Below are positions 25,260-39,369 of a stretch of DNA of 64,000 bases, one piece after another. The DNA is from Nymphaea colorata (Eukaryota > Streptophyta > Magnoliopsida > Nymphaeales > Nymphaeaceae): NCBI RefSeq assembly GCF_008831285.2, contig NC_045146.1, positions 19,545,289 through 19,609,288 on the forward strand, in the 5' to 3' direction. Each line of letters begins with the position of its first letter. Position 1 is the first letter of the stretch. Below the pieces are notes generated by a model. The model was not told the DNA's origin, did no database searches, and was given only the letters and a program-made list of their open reading frames with translations. The position numbers and the translations under genes were made by a program.

Positions 25260-25795
25260 CTACTTTGAGAATTTTAGCATGTCTTGATCACAACCAAGAT
25301 AATGAAATGGGAACCTCTGCATCGAGGAGCCAGCGGCATCCACAACCTGCACTGCGGCTGGGTTGCACTTGCCCTGGAAAAACTGATCCGGGTTCATCTG
25401 GTTGGACTGAAGCAGCCTGTCCAAGAAAGACCAATCACCAGTGAGCTTCTGATCTAGCTGCATCATTCCATTGGTGGTCAGCCTCATGAGGTTTTGGGAG
25501 CATTCGATGTCAATGGAGTTGAGGGAAAGAGGTGGCATATTGAATGCTGCAACCCCAGACTCTGGGCTGAGTAGCTGGGGAAGATGCATGGAACCATCGA
25601 AGGAGAAGTCATACTGGGAGCTGGGTAGGTTTGGTTTGTGCTCCATTAGAGAAGGCCCGCTTGGCCTTTGAAGGTTTGGAAAGTGATCCTCCTCCTGGAA
25701 TGCCTCTTCTGGGAATCCTCTTTGATGGTTCTTCTTCTTGAAGACTCTGCAAACCACCCATCCATCTTCCTGAAAGTAGTACGGAGATCAGTGAG

Positions 25796-25828
<33 letters not shown>

Positions 25829-27248
25829 AGGTGGATGTTCTGGTTATATGTTCACCTGGGCATCAGTGCTCTCATCGTCGAGGCGATACTCGTGCATGAT
25901 CCAGTCGGTCTTCTGTCCATGGGGTGCCCTCCCCGTGTAGAACACCAGCGTCTTCCTCATGCCTATTCGCCTGCAGCTGCCCATGTGGATGGCCTTGTCC
26001 CTCCCCGTCGCCTTCCAGAACCCAGCGTTCGTCGCCCTGTTCGTCCTTGTCCCCGTTGGATACTTCTTGTCCTTCCTGCTGAAGAAATACCACTCATTCT
26101 GAGGACCAGTTCCTATCCTGCACTTATCTGCATCACAACGTTGCACTTGACATTAATGTAGTTAAGCACCTCATCCTCCACATTTTATATTCTATGCATT
26201 AATCGCTCGATTAGACTTGGATAAAATTAATCATTAAACGAAGATCGATTTTGCAGATGCGAAGTTTAACAGGTCTTAACCGAAGAGGACTCCTGACAAA
26301 TAGATGAACACGAAAAATTGTTGACTCCCCCATTGGACGGTTTTCTCTACTGAGCATCGAGATAAATAAGGAAGATTAGCACCTCGAATTGTAAGCTTTT
26401 CGCCATGAAAAAAGATGAATAATGACGAAGATCAGATCTACGTTGGAACTTTTTTGCTGCCAACATGATAGATAAGGAAGATTAATGGACGCATTAAAAA
26501 ATTTTCGTTATCAACATGATAATAAGGAACATTAATTTATCCACATGAAAAGTTTTTTGCTGAAAGCATGATAAATAAGAAGATTCACACACCACACGTG
26601 GGAAAATTTTCTTTACCAAAAAAGAAATATAGGTCCTGATTCCTGAGAGAATTGACAAACCTTTCACGCTTAGAGAACCCAAGTTCTTGTCAAGCCTTAG
26701 TGACCGAAACTTAGGACACAAGCTCACAAGGTACATCAGATTAATTAGTACTTCTATCTGTGTTGCTTTTATCATATGAGACATTGCGCACATAAAGAGT
26801 TAGGTGGCGATGAACTCCAGAGCTTCGAGTTTAGAGACATAAGGATCGAGAAACAATATCAGAGTGAGTACATCTTCCCGGAATAACCTAGCAGATGTCC
26901 GCGTGACTCCGCCTTGTCTATCCAAAAGGAAAACAAACATGTAGATGGAATACTCGATTTCCATTAAAGTGACCATGTAGATCACATTGGTGGGGTTTCA
27001 CCATGACAAAAGCAAGGTCACAAGTATAGGTAACGCAATGAGAAGGACAGACTGATCCATGCGTTTGTAAACCTTGGTATTATTAGTCCATGATGAGTAT
27101 TTGAAACACGTTCATAACCCTTGTACCGTCTCCAAACCACCATGGAAAACCATTTTATGAAAGAAAGCTACAAGATTGAGGGATTCAAGCTGCTTATTTC
27201 CATCCCCTGACCATCAAACTATAATTCCTCACGTACATGCATGCACGT

Positions 27249-27291
<43 letters not shown>

Positions 27292-27484
27292 GAGGGCTGT
27301 GTTTTTCTCTCTTACCTTTGAGATCCCATGGTTCAAGTTTGTTGAGATCAATATCTCTGATAACATCCAAGTCAATGATCTCATAGGCCACCTTCTTCTT
27401 CAAGTAATAGTAGAGAAGCTCCTCATCGGTTGGATGGAACCTGAAGCCCGGAGGGACAGACAATTGCACGTTTCCAGGCATCAT
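25260..27484 (-). CDS. SMB: NAC-domain transcription factor, SOMBRERO-like
   Basis: Three exons on the minus strand: 27484-27316, 26127-25856 and 25769-25260, with GT-AG introns of 1188 and 86 bp. They join in phase to 316 residues. The NAC domain spans roughly residues 10-160, with [60 protein letters not shown] and [10 protein letters not shown] in the usual order. The sequence around [20 protein letters not shown] resembles SOMBRERO more than BEARSKIN or VND proteins. The tail holds conserved-looking blocks DWSFLDRLL and FPFHYLG. SMB-clade factors are nuclear regulators of root-cap maturation in Arabidopsis; that role is inferred from the family. The first ATG pair at 27484/27481 was chosen because the frame upstream opens with TTG, not ATG. 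Confidence 0.93.
25797..25826. repeat. (GA)n tract in NAC intron 2
   Basis: A GA run on the plus strand, so CT in the sense of the gene. It lies about 30 bases after the donor of an intron of only 86 bp. Confidence 0.9.
27253..27294. repeat. (GA)n tract in NAC intron 1
   Basis: A GA run with one interruption, so CT in the sense of the gene, beginning some 20-30 bases after the donor of intron 1 (27315). Confidence 0.9.
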
Positions 27485-29975
27485 CTGTACTACCAACTTC
27501 AAAACTTAACCCTAGATCGGCAAAGCAGACAGTCAGCGAAGGGCTCGTAGGAATAACAACCCAAGGACAGCAACAGCAGCAATATTTAAGCTTCCATGGA
27601 GAAAACTAAGACCAGAAGAGTGTAAGAGAGAACACAAGAACGAAGATGCGTATTGTGATTTAACATTTATAAAAGACTCGTCGATCTGGGAAGGAACAGT
27701 GATTGGCATAAATCACGTTTTATTGTAGTCAAGTGGGTTCTAAAAGTAAAATATCAAGAAACAAGGATTTTGAATGTCTCTCCCCACCACCACCCCCCGC
27801 CCCCACTTTTTTTGAATCAAGCAAACATCCAAAAGATCAGACTGTAGGATCTATTGTGCTAATCCCAAAACCCTACAAGACAAAATAGAAGGATCCATCC
27901 TACTAAACTCCCAAAATCCTGAAAGTTGTATCCTCTCCCCTTCCCCCAAAAGAAAAATGAAAAGGAAAACGAGAAGGCCACTTCTGCTAAAGTCCAAGGC
28001 CTGAAAGACAAAGGATTGACTCTTGCAAAGTAAAGCACAAAACCCTAAAAATTACAGGAAGAAGCAACAGGTTACTCCAATCTTCCAAGGACTAAAACCT
28101 CAAAGAGAAAATTGACTCTCTTTCTTGCCAAGTCTTGCATAACCAGACCACCATATACCCATCAAGAGCAACATGCTGCAGACTGAAGACCCTCATATGG
28201 CAAGTCCGTGCAACCAAAAGAACCATGAGCTTCATCAGAAGCAAGAGCAAGAAAAATAAAAAGGAAAAAAGCAGCAATCAAAGCACCGCAGAAGAAGAAG
28301 AAGAAGAAGATGATGATGATGAAGACCTGTTGGTTGCCTGTAACACAGCACCCACAAGAGGAAGAATAGAGAGAGGAACAATATCTCAACCATTTGCTTG
28401 GCAGTCATACAACCAGTATAAGAATTAAAGAATTATGAATATAAAAATGGTATATACAATATGAAATACAATAAATAGTCTCTGAGAGAAGAGAGAGAGA
28501 TAATAAAAAATAAGAGGGTGGCAAAATTTTGTCTGTAGTGCAGGGGACCTGCCTGAAAATCGCCTTATAAGAGGAGAAGGAGGAGGCAGTCAGTCATGAG
28601 AATCATGCCATACCATTGCTTAGTCAGAGAGGAATGAAGGAATTTTGCCCTTCATTCCATTCCTTTACTGCCTTCTCTTCCCTATCTCTTCTTCTTGATT
28701 TGCTAATAGTTATTCTCTTTGTTTAAAACAAAAATTAGTCTATATTAGGTTTTGATCACCCCAACGAAGCTCCACATCCCACTACGAAGAAATTAGCTAA
28801 AAAAGATGCCCCTTTCCCAAGAGAAACTACCAATAGGCCATTACGTATGTGCAACTTTGCCATAACATTGCTACGTATGAAACTAGTGTCCTGCTGAACC
28901 TAGCCTTGCTAATCGTAGCAACACATATGCACGAATACACGCAAGCAAACACACATACATGCATGGGCACACACTTGCACAGGTAGGGTTTAGGTCTGCA
29001 TACGAGTGGAGTTGAGCTTAAGGTTGGTCAGCTTGATTTGGCTCGACTCATATATCGTTGTACCAGACTTGGTTTTAAGTTTGGAAATTATAAAAAAAGA
29101 AGCCTAGATTAAGCAAGTCTATTCAAGATTAATCGAGTCGACTTCATGTATCCTGAACTAGACTCATTTATAAGTTTGAGTTTTGGAGCTTGACTCGTTT
29201 ACAAATGAATTGAGGCCAAGTCGAGTTGTTTCGACTCGCTATGCAGCCTTAATAGGGTTCCAAGGTCTCCTCATCTCAGATACAAAACAAGCGCTAATGA
29301 GTTGTTTGGTTCGAAAACTAGATCCTATACGAGGAGCATGAACAGAAACTGGTCAGGAACACAGAAGCTTGAGCATGGATTCAGGTTACTATACTTTTCT
29401 AGACTTGGTTCTAAAATTGGCATTCTTTTCCAATATTTGACCTAGTTAATCGCCGGTTTCCTTAGAAAACTTATCAAAACTTGAGTATAACTAAGTTAAG
29501 TTAAAAGGAATTTGTTTGGATTCTCTGACTCATATCCATTATTCTCAAATGCGGATCATTAGGCAGGTTCGTAATTTGTTAATTTCATCTCTCTTTAACT
29601 TTCAGACTGAACTCACATGATAAGTATCTTAAGTTACATCTAGCTTGAGTTCAAATTAGTGAAGCCAATAAAATTTGACCATATGTAAATAACAAGCTTT
29701 GGTTTTTAACACGGGAAAGCCAGAGTCTTACACATTTACATTAGAAAAAGATAAAACTGGATTCGTGCCTTAGAATTGGGGTTTCCGCAGCTCTTTTTAT
29801 AAGAGCTAAGAGCTCTACGTCCCAAATAAAAATTTGAAGGTCGAAGGGAATTAAGGATTTTAAACTTTGAGGAGCAAGTCATAGACACTATACCCATTTG
29901 GCTTTCATTTAAGTATATAGTAACCTAAGTTGTTAATCTTGATTGTTTTAATTGAAATGTGCTGATCTCTCTCTG

Positions 29976-29980
<5 letters not shown>
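27485..29980. other. NAC upstream region and intergenic DNA
   Basis: This holds the probable promoter and leader of the NAC gene, but I see no certain TATA box. A GAA/GAT triplet run lies near 28286-28326. A GCTCGAG-family miniature element lies at about 28987-29257. No coding region recognised. Confidence 0.5.
28987..29257. mobile_element. GCTCGAG-rich miniature element, copy 2
   Basis: The left end GGTCTGCATACGAGT and right end ACTCGCTATGCAGCC form an imperfect inverted repeat around an AT-rich core with scattered CGAGTCGA words. It is the same family as the copies at 5770 and 48345. Confidence 0.55.

Positions 29981-29982
<2 letters not shown>

Positions 29983-30052
<70 letters not shown>
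29983..30052. repeat. (TA)n microsatellite
   Basis: About 70 bases of near-pure TA dinucleotide, read directly. Confidence 0.97.
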
Positions 30053-30055
<3 letters not shown>

Positions 30056-30269
30056 GGAAGAGTGGCACCCATGTAACACTTTTGAAAGGAAGGGGACTTT
30101 TGAAAGTTTAGACCCTCACTGAGGCTGGGTGTGCTTTGGTGGGTGTGCCGTGAAGGCCCAAGTTGGTGAAGCAAAACCCTAAAACTGCGTGTCCCTTGCA
30201 CGTGGAAAACTAAGCTCCTCCCCCAAATTAACTACACAAGGCCCTAGATCTCCATTGTCACCGTAGACC

Positions 30270-30565
30270 ATGGAGAGAGGGAGAGATCGCCATGGAATTT
30301 GTAAGAAGGCAAGAAAGAAAGAGAGAGAGAGAGTTGTGAGATTTATTTAGAAGGAAAAAGAGAGAAAGAGGCTAGGGATTTGTGTAAAAAGAAAGAGAGA
30401 GAGAAAGCCACAAGGTTTGAGAGTTTAGAGAGAGAGAAAGAGGGAGAGTCATGGGATTTGTGTACAGGGGGAGAGAGAGAGATGTGGGGGGAGAGAGAGA
30501 GAGAGCGGAGAGATGTGGGGAGGGAGAGAGAGAGAGAGAACCAGCCACGGGGTTTGTGCCCAACT
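30270..30565. repeat. Purine-rich degenerate minisatellite
   Basis: GA-rich blocks alternate with variants of CATGGGATTTGTGTA at about 30290, 30372, 30402, 30450 and 30544. This gives an irregular repeat of mixed unit length. Long open frames on both strands result from the biased composition and are not genes. A pyrimidine-rich tract follows at 30724-30780. Confidence 0.7.
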
Positions 30566-31561
30566 CCAGTCTTCTCCTTAAATGCTGACTTGAAGGGATT
30601 CTCACGCAGTTGGTCTCCCTGGTCAACACGCAGTAATGCATGTTCCTTCATTCCTCTTCCATTGACCAGGAGCTCTTGGCTTGATGACAGCTTTAGTCAC
30701 CAAAAAAAATCCTTCCTTTATCATTTTTGTCTTTTCTTTTCTTTTCTTTTCTTTTTCTTTTTTTTTTCTTTTTTTTTTGTTTGTGGTTAAACTGAAAATA
30801 AAAGTGGAAGAAACAAAAGGAATATTTCCATTTGAGGGCTCAGTTTTTTGCTGTATATTTCTGAAAAAGAGGTTTAGGTACTTTTCTGTTTTATACAAGA
30901 ACCATCATTCGCCAAAAACCGGTCAACTAGGTGACTCCGATTATAGGGCTATATCATCTTTTGACAAGCCAAACCATGTGAATTAATATTATTATGATTA
31001 TTGTTTACTTTTACACAAAAGGGAAGGCATTCAGCATTTCTTTCAAGCTTCACTCGTGATTCTCCAACTAGGGTTATGAAAAGAACCGTTTAGAATGATA
31101 AAACCTTGGTATTTGGTAGTTGTCAGAAAAATTAAGGGATAAATCATAAGTGTAAGGCTTTTTTGGGATTATAGCCGTGTAAAGGCCGTCCCCGATGAAA
31201 ACTTCCGCCACAAACCATGTAATTGTTTCTTAGTTAAGATTCGCATAAAAAATATATTAAATTGAATACATCTTTTTAATTTTTTATAATCAGGCTTCTT
31301 TTGCCGCTGATTCCTAAGTCGGCATTTTCTACGATCTTACTTCAGTTTTACTCTAATGAGAAAAAAAAAATTATGCCATCCTCTCTGAGCTGAGCAGGTT
31401 GGTGCAACAGCTTGGGGTAGCTGGCCAAGCTGGTGCGTGGCATCCATTTCAAATATTAAAGGTATCAATTTCTTATGCTTTAAAAAGAATGTCACTGATA
31501 GCAAGTTAAAGCATAGCAAAGTGTGACACCTCAAGGCAAAGTAAGCTCTGAACACTGAGTC

Positions 31562-31731
31562 AGTGGTGAAGCAAGAAATTTTTTTGTTATAAGGTACTGT
31601 TGTAGAAATTCTCATTTTTGAAAGAGCACGACATATATAAATAAGTAAATAATTGTAAGACATTTATATAAAAATTTTGTTACTGGCATGGACAACTTTT
31701 CATGCCAGCATATACGTAGCTCCGCTACTAG
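31562..31731. mobile_element. Small inverted-repeat element of the GGCGGAGC family
   Basis: Left end AGTGGTGAAGC and right end GCTCCGCTACT are imperfect inverted repeats about 170 bp apart. Just inside the left end is the AGAAATTTTTTTGTTATAA motif seen in other members. No coding capacity. Confidence 0.45.
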
Positions 31732-31739
31732 TAGGAGCT

Positions 31740-33315
31740 TTAACCTTCTGCCCGATGGTCGATCTTCCCTAATCACCCAATAGAGAAGTAGTGTTTTTTC
31801 TTCTCTATCACAATTAGTCTAAATGAGGCATAAGTTGGCTATCTTAAATTTTTAAAATCAATCGCATGCTAACTTCTAATAGAGGTTTTTCCTTCTATCG
31901 TGTAACTTCAGTTTGTAATAGATAATAGCCCTTTTTGTAAATATCTTCCACTGATCGATCTAAATTTTCTCACGTATACAATTGATATTTTTTCCCCAAT
32001 AATTTTTGCCGTCAAGTTTTTCATAAGGCTAAAAAGACTTCAGCAAGTTGAGGCTTGCAGATCAGGCCACTAGCTGGACTGCTAAGTGGCTCACAGAAGT
32101 CCATAGAGCTCAACCATTTTGCTTAACATATTGTTTTCATGTTATGGTTCAAACCCATTTCTCATTACCACTTAGAACAGTCAATAGTTGGTTTGTATAC
32201 ATGAATTACTTGATATACTTATTCTAATTTTCCCTTTTATTCATATGTTTCAATATTATATAACGAGTGCAAGGGAGGTCTCAAAGGTTGTAAGGTGACC
32301 AGCTCGAGTTAATGACCAGTAGGTAGCACTGGTACTCGGCTCTTGTCATTGGCGGTATGATGAAATACTCCTCATTCTTGTTAACGACATTAAGTTTCGA
32401 AACATACATTGGAACCCCTTCAGAACAGCATCATTTTAAATTTATATTTTTCATGACTTAATGTCGTATAACTATGTCAATCAGCTTAAACAGCAAGAAA
32501 TATATATGCCCATAGAAGTCCAACCATTTAGTTCCTGTTGTGTGGACAGCAAGAACCCACACATTACGCCAACCCCCTTAGGGCTTTCTTTTGACTAATT
32601 TTCAACAACTCAAAACAAGCCATTTAACGTTGTTGACTCAGGTCAATGAAGGAAACTGTATTTCTTATATTTTAATATTACTTGAATAATAATTTTAAGG
32701 CAACTTTGAACCTACCCATAATCATGAACTATAATATATATGCATGGTCTCTAAATCATATATGGCACCAACCAGACACCTATTATTATAAGTAGAGAAA
32801 ACGGAGACGAAATTTTTCTCATGGTCTCAATTAGTTCGAGCCTTCCTTCAAGACTCCCATGAAGCATAGCCATATTAACAAAAGTTTAAAGAAATCATGT
32901 GGTCGGGTTTTATAAGTCTCTCCCTTACAATAACAGCTTCTATAATCTTTAAGCTATTATAGTATTAATGCAAAAGCCACTAGTACTCAAGTTAAATATA
33001 GGAGATCTGCAAATATTTTCCTAGGGACTGCATTCATCAAACTATATATATATATATTATAAAGGAACCTATTCTTAGATGTGCTTTCTCGACCTCAAGA
33101 TAATGACCACGTATAACTTTGATTTTCACAAAAGGGTGATCCCCATAGAGATGTAACCATGAGATCCGCATGACCCACCCCAAACACAGACGCTTTTCAA
33201 GTGTTCAACCTCGAAGATCCGTGCTTGTTCTGTTGGTTAAAATGACAAAATACCCTTCAAAGAACGAAAAAAGATCTCTACCAGAACAAAATGACTTAAC
33301 AAACAGTGCAATGAC
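31740..33315. other. Intergenic, no feature recognised
   Basis: AT-rich sequence without a recognisable gene or RNA. A short TA run lies near 33044-33058. Confidence 0.5.
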
Positions 33316-33317
33316 AG

Positions 33318-33571
<254 letters not shown>

Positions 33572-33574
33572 ATC

Positions 33575-35325
33575 ACCTACTATATCGAACAGAGTGTCGA
33601 TATTTGTTGTGATCCAATTGAGGCATCAGGGAAGGAAAGTTCAGGTATCCTTTTATTTTGGAAGTGGAAGTTGGAAAGGCATGCAAGCGAGTCCATGCAG
33701 TCCAGGACGAAACCCTGTGTAAATCAATGGGGGACAGAGCCAATGCAAATGTCAAACAGCACTTCCCTTTCCTCGCCTACATTTCTGTGCGTCTGTTCCT
33801 TGAGAGCCGTGTTTGGTTGAGAAGAATTTTATTTGGGATTTCAGTACTCCCCACATTTTTCTTGGTTTCCGATCAACTTGCTCCTCAAGTACGTACTCGA
33901 ATAAATTTTATACTAATATTGTGTATAATTTTGTTATATATATATGCTACCCACAATTGAAAAGTCCCTTTCCATGCACCTTTAATATAAATATATATCA
34001 TATCATGTATCTATGCAACGTTATTGGGTTAGATATTCAAAAGAAGACAATATTGACCTTTCTTTCACCTCGAACGAGGAATGTGCCCCTTATGCAGGAC
34101 AGTCTTCCTGCAAATACTGAGAGAAACATGAATTTGGTGGCCCTAAGCTGCAAAGAAAGAAATTATGTGGCATTAATTGTATATTTAGCGAAGTCAATAT
34201 ATCTACGTAGTGCATCAATATACGGACTTATTTGTAAATGCATATACATGTTATCGTTGAATGTTCATTTTGAATAAATAAATTTGAACATGAATGATCA
34301 ACAAATTGAATCTGGTTCAGTCCACCTGCTCGAGGATTGGACCTAAAATTTTCAAGGTGAAGGAAGTCATGGCTTGTCTCTTGGTATGAGTCGGATTTGT
34401 TATCAATGCCTACGTAATGCATGTTGTCTTTTCACGTGGAAAAATATGAATGGTTTGGGCTACTTATTTGTTATGAATGAAATACTTCGTTGAAAGATTT
34501 GCATTTTCACGCACATTTTTTTGCGTATATAATTTCACCTGCATGCCCATTTTGCTTTTGTTAATAACAGCCAATGAACGCTAGCTGCCAAATAAGGGCC
34601 TGCAGTGAACTTTTTGGTAACTTGGTACGCGAGGGCATGAGCTATATTTTTTGTTTTTTTTCAATATTAATCATGATCACTAAATTACATTCTTAACTAT
34701 TTTAGCAACCAATTTCAATATTAGTAGAAGCTAATTTTGGGCCTATTTAATGTTTCTTATGAACAGTATGGCTGGCCTCTACTAGAGAATTTGGAGAATG
34801 TGAACTTTTGTTTTTTTTTTGGAATTACAGGCTAAATGTAGGTCCAGGAATGTAAATTCCTCCCTTTAAGGAATAAAATTATCAATTTTTACCTGGAAAA
34901 TCTTTCTTATTATTTGGATCATTTTATAATTTTATGACGAATATTCTTAAGCTTTTAATTTTTTGGGCAGTAGTTATTATTAGTAGGAAAGGTCAACCAC
35001 CAATCTGGCCCAAACCTTTTGCCCTGTGTGCTTGCTTTTCTCTTTTGGCTCTTGATTTTGATTTCCCCCAAACTCAGATTCATGAACTTCCCTGGCAGAT
35101 CTGAATTTCACCACAGCTTGGATGAAATTTGCAAACCTTGTGATTCAGAATGCCATCAAAAGAGTTACCGATTTAACTACACTAATATATTGATCTAAAC
35201 AACATTAATTTCCTGAAGTTTTTTTTTTTCATTGAGATATAAACAATCGGAAACTCTTGGCAGATCATATTATTCAACTTTTTTTTATATTTACAATAAT
35301 TTCTTGTGCTTTAAATAGTTGATCT
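33575..35325. other. Intergenic, no feature recognised
   Basis: Short open frames occur (for example 33813-34277 plus), but without any recognisable domain or codon pattern, and with no splice partners. Confidence 0.5.
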
Positions 35326-35330
35326 AGCCT

Positions 35331-35530
35331 CGTGGGATTAGCTTAACTGGTTGGGCCGGAGAGGGAGGCAATTTTGATTCTCATAAGCTACCTTTTTGCA
35401 CTGCAAATAGTGGCAATGCAACACTGTAGTTGACCAGGGCTACCACAGGTCTCGAAGCAATCTTAAACCCTAGGGGCAAGCGGAGGGCTTCTATCCTTCT
35501 TCGGGTGGCTTTTGCCCACTTACAATAGTC
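35331..35530 (+). mobile_element. Possible tRNA-derived SINE
   Basis: TTAGCTTAACTGGTTGG near 35339 fits an RNA polymerase III A box. TTTTGATTCTC near 35372 is a weak B box at a tRNA-like spacing. The body that follows is more GC-rich than its surroundings and non-coding. No target duplication or clear tail was found, so this is tentative. Confidence 0.35.
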
Positions 35531-35539
35531 TATCTAACT

Positions 35540-38500
35540 CTAGATTAATTGCACTAAAGTTCCAGGTGCATTGATGGTATAAGGCAACTTTTTGTAATGC
35601 TTTAATCAAAACTGCAACATGCTATGCAGAATGAATTGCCAGTATCACATGCAATAAATTAACCTATATTTTACAGCACAGCCCGAGCAAATTAACACTT
35701 ATGATAAGCTTTTTGGTGGCATTTCCTTGTTGCAGCCAAAAATGATGACCAAGTACCAAAACAGTGATAAAGTTGATGTTTTCTTTTGTTGTCGATGATG
35801 AAAGGAGCGAGTAATTAATAAACCTGAAGAGCATCATCATTGTTGCTTCATTTGTAAGGATAAGAGCTGGTGCCCTCATTCTTAAATTTTAAGTCGATTG
35901 ATCAGTGGATACTAAAGCTCATAAGTCACTAAAATGTGAAAAAGAAAAGTGAAAATCTGCTCCTTTCGGGGTGAGTAAGAGATTAACAAGTCACTGTCTG
36001 ACTTGGTGTTCGTACTAATGAATCCCAGCTTATCACTAGTTGGATTTGATTCATATTAAAAAAGGCTGTGAATTAAGACAGCTTGTAACCTAAAATATGA
36101 ATATTTATGCCCATAAAATTTTCTCAAAATCACATATAAGGTCCCTTTTAAGCGCATACGTCTACATGTATAACAGTCCAGTTCAAAATTGACTTGAGGT
36201 CATATTTTATAACTTTATAAGTGGCTCACAGCTTGCCCCATGGCTGACTTCTTTTCCGCAAATAAAAAAGACGGATCATACCAGCTGGTAATATGACATA
36301 TTAACATTTAAATTATGAAGATTTCCCAAAAATGTTTAATATAAGGCTATTCTTAAGTCTTCACATGTTGCGCATGGCCTCAAGTCAGCTTGAAGGAATG
36401 GCTGGATACTTTGAAAGAGTACCTAAAAAATACGGGTCTTAGGTGATAAAGGCTGTTCGTCAATGATTTTGTTAATGTTTAACGTTGATTTGTTTATTTT
36501 CTTCCAAGCAACTGAAGGTTATATGAAATTATTTTCTGCTTTAGAACTTTATTGTTCATGTAAATTTTTATTACATTAATCTTGAGCATTTCAGGTCATT
36601 TACTTAATTTTCTGCTTCAGAAACAGTTACAACTAAAACTTGATTTAGCTAATATCAATTCTGTGAATCACTCTGTAGAACGGTGGATTCAAAACCTGAT
36701 TCGAGAATATTTACTCAAAAACCATAAAGCGGGTGCTTTCAGTTAGCCATGAATGAACTGGTGAAGCCCTCAAACAACAAACTCTACCATGGTTAGATAA
36801 GGCGGCGCAACCCTGCTGAGAGATGTTGGCTCCCTTCCTTTATTAACCCAAAAAAAAATAGTGACGCAGCTAGTGACGTAAAACCGAGGCACATCAATTG
36901 CTGGTTAAAAACGAATGGTTAGAGAAAGAAAGCCATGTGATCATTGATGAAGATAACTTCACAAACAATTTTGCTGGTAACCAGAAAAAAAGGGACCAAA
37001 ACAAAATTCATATGGTGCAATAATTGGTTGGATTCTCCAATGTTGTTTTTCCAAGACATAGATGCAGTATATCCCTTAGTGATGAAGCAAGGCATCTTGC
37101 CCAATTGTATTTCTCCATACCATATTATATATGTGGGTTGTCAGTCAATCTTATGTAATCTAATTTGAAATGTCAATTGAACAACTGTTTCTCATAGCAA
37201 GGTCCACACTTTTACATCAAGTTTCGATGCAGCCTTGGACCTTAGAGACAAGGGTAAAGGAAGGTTTTGGCTCCTGTCTAGGCAGCCACAAAGAGGAAAT
37301 TATTAGAAACAAAATAAATAGGTGTAGATAATTAAGTAGTAAAGATCAAGAAGCCAAGAAAGAAACTTGCTTCTTCTTATGGAACACCAAAACCAACAGT
37401 GGCAAGGGCTTGCACCACAACTAGTGGGATTCACCGGATGTCTTCTAGATTGCAGGGGAGGCTACTCTGATTCTTGACCCAAGAAGTTGAACTAATTAAT
37501 CATCTCAACTCTCAAGGCACGATGAATTATTATGTTGTTGAGAGTTATTTAGATAAAAAAAAAGTTCCACATGCAAGAGACATAGAGAGAGAGGGAGAGA
37601 GAGTCTTAGTATCATTTGAAATACTGAGATTTGTAATTCATTTTCCCTAGACAAAGTGTATAGTTCAAGCAATACCTACTGTTATCATTGCTTCGTTTAC
37701 TAAAGAAACACCTACAGCTATGATTCCTTCACTGCTTTGACGATTTCGAATATATTAAAAAGAGAATATATATATATATATATCAATCATGTGATGTTAC
37801 ATATGCTCATAACTTGGTTGGCGAGGCATGAAATCACAAATTAATTCATGACTGACCGACTTCAGCTAAGAATCTGCCTTTAAGTTGTAAACTTTGCCCT
37901 ACTTTCTTGGTTTTGGAAACAGTTCGGAGCCGCATCATGTAAATATATTAAATGGCATGTATTGGATCTTTAAAAAATGGTAGAAGCTCCCTTACCATGT
38001 ATTACCCATTTGCAATCCTGCCATCTATGATCTACCTATCCATTGACTCCCTCTTATCAGATTGATCTTGAACATTCTCTGGAAAAAGGTAAATCAGAGC
38101 TCTATTTTCCGCATAATTGCATTTGTTGATAGTTTATACTCTTGATGGCAATGGCAGTTATCAGGCTGTTTGTAGCTTAATCATGATAACAGGAGGACGT
38201 CTTTATTTTGAAGGATAATAATTTGGTATGATTCATAAAGTAGCTTTACATTTCTGGATTTCCTGATACAGGAAATTATCGAAGAAACGAATAAAAATGA
38301 CAGAAAGCCCAACCTTTTCCTCAAGAGTGAACAATTTAAGGACTTTTCAATTTGGAAACTTACGTTGACAACTTTATCAAAACCAAATACAGGAATTATG
38401 TTTCTGTTGCTGGTTAGCTGTAAGAATTGTTGACCTCATGATCTCAATTCTGCAATATCGTACGAGTTTCGATCCATCGCCATTTGATGTAATAAACTTT

Positions 38501-39360
38501 TCATTTTCCCTTTGGATTAAGTTAATTTAATGAGCACCACTTGGACGATGGTATCTGTTGAAAGATGTAAATAAATGCAAAGGCTCATTTTTTTATCGAA
38601 TTCAGGACAAACATGAATCATAGTTTTATATTTCATATTTCGCAAACAATCATGCAGGATCACTTCATGAAGAAGCAGCTCTTAGTAGTAATCTTCACTC
38701 AACCGAAGCACTGAACCATGTGATGCTGGATGGATTGCAGCGAAGCGGCCTAAACCAGACGTTCCTTGGATTGTCAATTGACCGTTTTTCAATGTATAGA
38801 TTACTCCATAGGCCTGCACTAAGCACGAGAGAGAGAGAGAGAGAGAGAGAGAGGCCAACCTGCAGTGTCTGTCAATGACCTGATGAGGGGACTGAACTTA
38901 AGACCACCAACTTAAGGTCCAGATTTCAAAACTGAGCAGACAGAGTGTCTACATGAGGATTGTGGAAAGTTGGCAGTGAAGTAGTTTCTCATGGCTTCCT
39001 TTTCTTTAGTCCTATTACAAATATGCTAGAGAACGGTTTTAACGTTCCAGTAAAAGCTTGTCTGTATATGACGATACAAGTATCCCCTGAATTCCAATGT
39101 TCCATCTTCCGGTTAAATATTTGACCTGTGGGAAGATGAATTACATAGTTCATTTTCGAAGACAGTGCACTATTTTCAGCATAAAATTTATTTGTTGAGT
39201 AAATTTTTTTAAAATTGCACTCAAAATTTTGGTGACAGTAATAAACAGACGCAAGGTTTCAAGGTGATGTGACAAACAGTCACTAAATATGCGGACGCCA
39301 CTTCAACCCTGTTTTCATTTACAGCATGCGGAGTACTTGTAACAAGCCAAATCCATAAAG
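35540..39360. other. Intergenic, no feature recognised
   Basis: AT-rich sequence with no supportable gene. A short TA run lies at 37764-37783 and a (GA)n run at 38827-38853. Confidence 0.5.
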
Positions 39361-39369
39361 ATCCAACGT

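Noticed and set aside
30380-30790. Long frames on both strands in the GA-rich region
   Set aside because: They result from GA and CT repeats; the products are low-complexity with no domain.
32270-32360. Possible second tRNA-derived SINE
   Set aside because: A and B box matches are too weak, and no tail or target duplication was seen.
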